13,399 bases of DNA from Brevundimonas sp. (GTDB lineage Bacteria > Pseudomonadota > Alphaproteobacteria > Caulobacterales > Caulobacteraceae), in the NCBI GenBank assembly GCA_012270135.1, contig JAAXIW010000376.1, positions 1-13,399 of the forward strand. Reading direction: 5' to 3'. Position 1 is the first letter of the stretch. Each line of letters starts with the position of its first letter. Under the pieces are notes generated by a model, which had not been told where the DNA came from, made no database searches, and saw nothing but the letters and a program-made list of their open reading frames with translations. Below, in pieces: positions 9,709 to 13,399 of this stretch. Made by a program: the position numbers and the translations under genes.

Positions 9709-10356
9709 TCAGCCCTTGGCCAATTCTGCGTCGATCGCCTTGGATATGTCCTCCAGGGTCGGACCCGACTGGGAACCGGGCGAGATCACCTTGGTTCCGT
9801 TGACGAGGAAGGTGGGGGTGCTGCTATGTCCGGCGGCGATTGCGGCCTGGGCGCGCTCTTCGGCGTCGGCCAGGGCGGCCTCGTCGGTGACGCACTGCTG
9901 GACCTGCTCATTGCTCAATCCCGCGCCGTTGCCGACCCGGAACAGGGTCGCGCGCGGATCGCGGACCAGTTGCTGACGGCTGGCAAGCAGTTCGTGGACG
10001 ACGTCGAAATACTTGTCCTCGCCCGCGCAGCGCGCGACGAGGAAGCCGGCGACGGCGATCTCGCTAGGCGGCGTCGGGACTTCGCGGAAGACGTAGCGGA
10101 CCTTGTTGGTGTCGACGTAGGCGGCCTTGAACGCCTCCCAATTCTCGTTCTGCCAGGCTTCGCAGACATGGCAAGTGACCGAGGCGTACTCGATCACCGT
10201 GACCTTGGCTCCTTCAGGCGCGCCCATGGCCATGTCGCCTTCGGCCGGCGCTCCGGCTCCGCTGTTGCAGCCGACAAGAGCGACCATGGCGGTCAGGGCG
10301 GCGGCGGTCATCGCGGCGCGGCGGCTCATAGCGGCATAGCGGCTCGTGGCGCTCAT
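9709..10356 (-). CDS. DsbA-like thiol:disulfide oxidoreductase, lipoprotein
   Basis: Paralogue of the next gene; 215 residues. The N-terminus (MSATSRYAAMSRRAAM..., hydrophobic core, then LVGC) ends in a lipobox with C30, so the mature protein is probably lipid-anchored facing the periplasm, followed by a short Gly/Ala/Pro/Met linker. The thioredoxin-like domain has catalytic C62-H-V-C65 in SVTCHVCEAW and cis-proline P181 in SSTPTF; C110 and C155 are probably a second disulfide. The REVPTPPSEIAVAGF helix matches RDLPTPPQQVAIAG in the paralogue. The start is ATG 10356, chosen for GAGGA 7 bases upstream and the arginine-rich n-region; a longer open frame to 10623 runs into dciA and is rejected. 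It is probably the first gene of the dsb-dsb-smc run. Whether it oxidises, reduces or isomerises disulfides is not readable. Confidence 0.9.
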   Translation of the reverse strand: MSATSRYAAMSRRAAMTAAALTAMVALVGCNSGAGAPAEGDMAMGAPEGAKVTVIEYASVTCHVCEAWQNENWEAFKAAYVDTNKVRYVFREVPTPPSEIAVAGFLVARCAGEDKYFDVVHELLASRQQLVRDPRATLFRVGNGAGLSNEQVQQCVTDEAALADAEERAQAAIAAGHSSTPTFLVNGTKVISPGSQSGPTLEDISKAIDAELAKG

Positions 10357-10363
10357 GGGGTCG

Positions 10364-10368
10364 TCCTC
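10364..10368 (-). promoter_or_regulatory. Ribosome binding site of the DsbA-like lipoprotein
   Basis: Minus-strand GAGGA sits 7 bases before the ATG at 10356. It fixes this start against the downstream in-frame ATG at 10329, which has no such site, and against the longer upstream reading. Confidence 0.6.
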
Positions 10369-10411
10369 ACTGGTCTTCCGGGGATGGGGAGCATCGCGCG
10401 ATTCCCCGAAA

Positions 10412-10442
10412 AAGCGCGCGCTTGGGTCTGCCGCGACAGACC
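10412..10442 (-). terminator. Possible terminator downstream of dciA
   Basis: Read on the minus strand, a 6-bp stem GGTCTG/CAGACC with a 6-base loop (10425-10442) is followed by a 12-base palindrome AAGCGCGCGCTT (10412-10423) that runs into TTT. The stem with a downstream T-run would suit transcription leaving dciA, but the spacing is not ideal and the palindrome itself can form only a short hairpin. It lies about 90 bases after the dciA stop, inside the 175-base gap before the DsbA-like lipoprotein gene. Confidence 0.3.
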
Positions 10443-10472
10443 GGTTCCTGACCAGTCTATCGCTGAACAGCC

Positions 10473-10502
10473 GGTCTAGCCAAAGAAGATCGGCGGCGCC
10501 AG
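10473..10502 (-). promoter_or_regulatory. Candidate housekeeping promoter of the dsb-dsb-smc operon
   Basis: The minus strand has GCTAGACC (10473-10480), matching 7 of 8 positions of the Caulobacter -10 consensus GCTANAWC. CTGGCGC (10496-10502) lies 15 bases upstream and matches 5 of 7 positions of TTGACGS. The start point would be about 110 bases before the ATG at 10356. Spacing is at the long end and the match is by eye. Confidence 0.3.
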
Positions 10503-10531
10503 CGGGTCGCTTTGTCGCCCGGTTCCGTTTG

Positions 10532-11098
10532 CTACTCGCCGGCGCGCTCGCGGCCCTTGGTCGGGTCACCGAGAACGGCGCGCCCGAGTCGCTCAAGAGG
10601 GCGCCTGAGCCCATCCGGCGCATCGGCGACGGCGGCCTTCAACTCCGCTTCCTGCTGCGCGGGCAGGGGGCGCGGGGCCGACCGGTTCTTGGCCGCGGGG
10701 GCAAGGCCGACCGGCGATTTTACGGGACCTTGGGCGATCCTGAGCTTGTCCACGCTGCCGGCGCCGAGGAACAGGTTGACCCGCTTCAGAATATCCTCCG
10801 ATTGATGCTGCACCAGCAGGGCGGCCGGTCCGGCCACGCGCAGCTCCAGCGTCCCGCCGGCGCCGCCGCGGCCCTTGGTCAGCTTCTGCGGCCGGGTCAC
10901 CCTGGCCAGCCGTTCCCCGACGATCTCGGTCCAGCGCGGCTCCAGCGCCGAGGCGCCGCGGCCGAATTTGGCGTCCAGTTCCTTGATCAGCCCCTGCAAG
11001 GCCCGCCCGGCCTTCGGCGCCGGCCGGGGCGCGGGACGGGTGCGCCGCCGTGACAGGATTTCGCGGGCTTCGGCTTCGGTGGGCAGCGGGCGGCGCAT
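10532..11098 (-). CDS. dciA: DUF721 / DciA-like replicative helicase partner
   Basis: DUF721-family protein of 188 residues. DciA proteins bind the replicative helicase DnaB and help load or operate it at the origin in bacteria without DnaC or DnaI. An Arg/Pro-rich N-terminal stretch (about 1-40) precedes the DUF721 core: RWTEIVGERLARVTRP (about 66-81), a GGTLELRVAGPAALLVQHQ strand-helix (about 91-109) and ILKRVNLFLG ending in LRIAQGPV (about 113-136). A basic, Ala/Pro-rich tail follows. The start is ATG 11098; no ribosome site precedes it, and a -10-like box lies only 6 bases upstream, so the mRNA may be leaderless. A much longer open frame reaching 11836 is antisense to mutY and is rejected. 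It diverges from mutY across 21 bases and shares strand with the dsb-smc run. Confidence 0.85.
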   Translation of the reverse strand: MRRPLPTEAEAREILSRRRTRPAPRPAPKAGRALQGLIKELDAKFGRGASALEPRWTEIVGERLARVTRPQKLTKGRGGAGGTLELRVAGPAALLVQHQSEDILKRVNLFLGAGSVDKLRIAQGPVKSPVGLAPAAKNRSAPRPLPAQQEAELKAAVADAPDGLRRPLERLGRAVLGDPTKGRERAGE

Positions 11099-11104
11099 TT
11101 CCGG

Positions 11105-11133
11105 TTTATAGCGCGGGGAATGCGCCCCGTCCC
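11105..11133 (-). promoter_or_regulatory. Candidate dciA promoter inside the mutY 5' end
   Basis: The minus strand has GCTATAAA (11105-11112), 7 of 8 matches to GCTANAWC, and GGGACGG (11127-11133), 5 of 7 matches to TTGACGS, separated by 14 bases, the upper normal spacing. Transcription should start 6-7 bases downstream, which is the dciA ATG itself. The -35 box lies within mutY codons 3-5. Confidence 0.45.
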
Positions 11134-12151
11134 CGCACAAGTCGCCGCCATCCGCGCCGCCCTGCTGGCCTGGTACGACGACCATCGTCGCGCGCTGGCC
11201 TGGCGGCCCGGACCCGGAGCGGAGCGGCCGGATCCCTATCGCGTCTGGCTGTCCGAAGTGATGCTGCAGCAGACCACCACGCCGCACGCCACGCCCTATT
11301 TCGAGGGCTTCACCGAGCGCTGGCCGACGGTGTCCGACCTCGCCGCGGCCGGGGACGCGGAGGTCATGGCGGCGTGGGCAGGGCTCGGATACTACGCCCG
11401 CGCCCGCAACCTGCTGGCCTGCGCCCGGGCCGTGGCTCATGATCGCGGCGGCGTCTTTCCCGATACCGAGGCCGAACTGCTCGCTCTCCCGGGGGTGGGC
11501 GCCTACACCGCCGCAGCGGTCGCCGCCATCGCCTTCGGTCGCCCCGCCAATGTCGTCGACGGCAATGTGGAGCGGGTCATGGCCCGCCTGTTCGCTGTCG
11601 AGACGCCGCTGCCCGCCGCGAAACCCGAACTGAAACGGCTGGCCGGTTCGCTGGTCGGGGACGATCGCCCCGGCGACTGGGCGCAGGCCTTGATGGACCT
11701 CGGCGCCACCCTCTGCCGGCCCGGCAAGCCGATGTGCGACCGCTGCCCGCTGACGCAATGGTGCGCGGGCTTTCAGTCGGGTAGCCCGGAACGCTGGCCG
11801 CTGAAGACGCCGAAGACCGAACGCCCCCGTCGCCATGGCGTGGCCTGGGTGCTGCGCGACGGTCAGCGCCGTGTCGCACTTGTGCGCCGTCCCGACAAGG
11901 GCCTGCTCGGCGGCATGCTGGGCCTGCCTACGTCAGAGTGGTCGTCGGCGCCGGTGCAAGCACCTCCGCCCGTCCCCGGCGACTGGCGCGATGTCGGCTC
12001 CGTGGACCATGCCTTCACTCACTTCGCCCTGACCCTGGACGTCCGCGCCGCGGCGGGGGAGGGGGATTTCCTGTGGAGGGCACCCGAGGACGCCCGGGCG
12101 GCCCTGCCGACCGTGTTCCGCAAAGCCCTCGATCGGGCCCTCGTCGGCTAG
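11120..12151 (+). CDS. mutY: MutY, A/G-specific adenine DNA glycosylase
   Basis: Base-excision repair enzyme that removes adenine mispaired with 8-oxoguanine, preventing G:C to T:A mutations. It has 343 residues, normal for MutY. The glycosylase domain has SEVMLQQT with catalytic Glu46, the helix-hairpin-helix LPGVGAYTAAA (123-133) and catalytic Asp147 in VVDGNVERV. The 4Fe-4S cluster cysteines are C199, C206, C209 and C215 (C-x6-C-x2-C-x5-C). A linker and C-terminal NUDIX-like 8-oxoG recognition domain follow (about 238-343), with GLLGGMLGLP and the conserved FTH at 299-301. All key residues are present, so it should be active. The ATG at 11120 has GCGGGGA directly against it, too close for a usual ribosome site. 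It diverges from dciA; its TAG stop overlaps the stop of the convergent hydrolase gene. Confidence 0.97.
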   Translation: MRPVPAQVAAIRAALLAWYDDHRRALAWRPGPGAERPDPYRVWLSEVMLQQTTTPHATPYFEGFTERWPTVSDLAAAGDAEVMAAWAGLGYYARARNLLACARAVAHDRGGVFPDTEAELLALPGVGAYTAAAVAAIAFGRPANVVDGNVERVMARLFAVETPLPAAKPELKRLAGSLVGDDRPGDWAQALMDLGATLCRPGKPMCDRCPLTQWCAGFQSGSPERWPLKTPKTERPRRHGVAWVLRDGQRRVALVRRPDKGLLGGMLGLPTSEWSSAPVQAPPPVPGDWRDVGSVDHAFTHFALTLDVRAAAGEGDFLWRAPEDARAALPTVFRKALDRALVG

Positions 12152-13399
12152 CGGGAGAGGCGGACGCGGACGTCGCCCCGGCGTCGTCGGGGCGCCACCA
12201 CGGTCTGCCCGTTGACCCGGTCGAAGGCGAGGTCGCCCACCGCCTCGCCGACCTGCAGCCGGGACAGGGTCAGATGCTCGATTCCCGCCGGCATCATCGG
12301 ATTGTCGACCTCGACCACGCCGCTCATCGCATCGACGCTGATCCCGAGGGCCGCCTGCATCATCATGAACACCGAGCCGGCGGCCCAGGCCTGGGGCAGG
12401 CAGGCCACCGGATAGGCGATCGGCGGCTCGCCCGGCCGGCGTTCGAAGCCGCAGAACAATTCCGGCAGCCGCAGCTGGAAATGGGTCGCGGCGTCGTAGA
12501 TCTCGCTGAGCAGCATGGCCACGGCGCGACGCTCGCCGTAGCGCGCCATCCCGGCCACCGCGAACGCCGTGTCGTGCGGCCAGACCGACCCGTCGTGATA
12601 GCTCATCGGATTGAAGCGCGGCTGGCCGGTGGCGAGGGTCCGGACGCCCCAGCCCGAACGGAACTCGGCCGACAGCAACCGTTTCGTCACCGCCCGCGCC
12701 CGCTCGGGGCTGGGCAGGCCGCTGAACAGCAGGTGGCCGGCGTTCGAGGCGATGGCCCGGCACGGCGCCCCATCCCCGTCCAGCGCCACGGCGTAGAACT
12801 GTTCGTCCTCCATCCAGAAACGGTCCTCGACGAGGGCGCGCACGGCCTCCGCCCGCGCCTCCCATTCATCGGCCTCGGCCTCGCCGAGTCGGCGGCCCAG
12901 GTCCGCCATCGCCTGCCAAGCCGAGAAGGCGTAGCCCTGCACCTCCAGCAAGGCGACTGGCCCCTTCGGAAACCGCCCGTCGCTGTGGAAGATCGAGTCC
13001 TCGGAATCCTTCCAGCCCTGATTGGACAGACCGGTCTCGGCGGCGCGCTGGTAGGCGATCAGCCCGTTGTTCTGGATGTCGCCATGGTCCCGCATCCATC
13101 CGGTGGCGGCGATCAGGTTCGGCCACAGCCGTCGGATGGTGTCCAGGTCACCCGTGCGCCGCGCGTAGGCGCCCGCCAGCGCCACGAACAGACAAGTGGT
13201 GTCGACTCCGCCGTAGTAGAGGCCGAAGGGCACCTCGCCGAGCGCGGCCATCTCGCCCCGCCGGGTCTCGTGCATGATCTTGCCGGGCGCGGCGTCCATG
13301 AACGCCGAGGTCGCGGTCGCCTGCCGCATGGCCAGATAGGTCAGCACCCCCTTGGCCAGCGACGGGTCCAGCCACAGCATCTGCCAGGCGGCGATGATC
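12148..13399 (-). CDS. Amylo-alpha-1,6-glucosidase-like glycoside hydrolase (5' part beyond window)
   Basis: C-terminal (alpha/alpha)6-barrel part of a glycogen-debranching-enzyme-like protein; full relatives are about 700 residues, about 416 are visible. The frame stays open to the right edge (codons for IIAAWQ precede the ATG at 13380), so that ATG is internal. Family-typical stretches include GKIMHETRRGEMAALGEVPFG, NQGWKDSEDSIFH (GWKDS at 13003-13017), ALLEVQGYAF, SYHDGSVWPHDTAFAVAG (about 12548-12600) and RLPELFCGFERRPGEPP then YPVACLPQAWAAG. Such proteins are annotated as hydrolysing alpha-1,6 branches of glycogen-like glucans, but several relatives act on other alpha-glucosides, so the substrate is uncertain. 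No other glycogen gene is visible. The stop codon overlaps that of mutY. Confidence 0.88.
   Translation of the reverse strand, partial: IIAAWQMLWLDPSLAKGVLTYLAMRQATATSAFMDAAPGKIMHETRRGEMAALGEVPFGLYYGGVDTTCLFVALAGAYARRTGDLDTIRRLWPNLIAATGWMRDHGDIQNNGLIAYQRAAETGLSNQGWKDSEDSIFHSDGRFPKGPVALLEVQGYAFSAWQAMADLGRRLGEAEADEWEARAEAVRALVEDRFWMEDEQFYAVALDGDGAPCRAIASNAGHLLFSGLPSPERARAVTKRLLSAEFRSGWGVRTLATGQPRFNPMSYHDGSVWPHDTAFAVAGMARYGERRAVAMLLSEIYDAATHFQLRLPELFCGFERRPGEPPIAYPVACLPQAWAAGSVFMMMQAALGISVDAMSGVVEVDNPMMPAGIEHLTLSRLQVGEAVGDLAFDRVNGQTVVAPRRRRGDVRVRLSR

Noticed and set aside
10357..10623. N-terminal extension of the DsbA-like lipoprotein
   Set aside because: It would bury the lipoprotein signal and overlap dciA; GAGGA before 10356 marks the true start.
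11099..11836. N-terminal extension of dciA through mutY
   Set aside because: The extended part is antisense to the conserved MutY glycosylase domain; DUF721 similarity begins only after the ATG at 11098.
13378..13380. ATG at 13380 as the start of the glycoside hydrolase
   Set aside because: The frame continues upstream to the edge with family-like residues, and the N-terminal half of the enzyme would be absent.

Overview
The window is dense, GC-rich (roughly two-thirds G+C by eye) chromosomal DNA from an alphaproteobacterium. It is most likely from Caulobacteraceae, with a Brevundimonas- or Caulobacter-type protein repertoire. The evidence is the type of FtsW, MurG, Smc and MutY encoded, the four-cysteine DsbA-like proteins typical of Alphaproteobacteria, and promoter-like boxes resembling the Caulobacter housekeeping consensus (TTGACGS / GCTANAWC). 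I see no tRNA, rRNA, CRISPR array, transposase, integrase or phage gene.

Left part (1-5600), cell envelope. The 3' part of ftsW is followed 8 bases later by murG, the tail of a division/cell-wall (dcw) cluster. murC does not follow. Instead come a small secreted protein on the minus strand (2068-2556), an MscS-family mechanosensitive channel on plus (2670-3794), a second small secreted protein on minus that looks like a paralogue of the first (3757-4233), a WecG/TagA/CpsF-type glycosyltransferase on plus (4282-5004) and a secreted YbjN-like protein on plus (5076-5600).

Middle part (5604-11098, all minus strand), chromosome maintenance plus periplasmic thiol chemistry. In transcription order these are a DUF721/DciA-like replicative-helicase partner (dciA), a DsbA-like lipoprotein, a second soluble DsbA-like protein, and a full-length Smc. 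The two DsbA genes and smc are separated by only 7 and 12 bases and are probably one operon. A 175-base gap with several short inverted repeats separates dciA from them.

Right part (11120-13399). mutY (A/G mismatch adenine glycosylase) diverges from dciA across a 21-base gap that may hold a shared promoter. It converges on the C-terminal part of an amylo-alpha-1,6-glucosidase-like glycoside hydrolase, with which it shares the bases CTAG as overlapping stop codons. That last gene runs off the right edge.

Functionally this is mostly core housekeeping. The parts least explained by known biology are the paralogous secreted proteins flanking the channel, the coupling of two DsbA-like oxidoreductases to smc, a locally divergent stretch in an otherwise conserved MscS, and the possibly leaderless, bidirectional dciA/mutY start region. 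I did not find a convincing new defence or mobile system.
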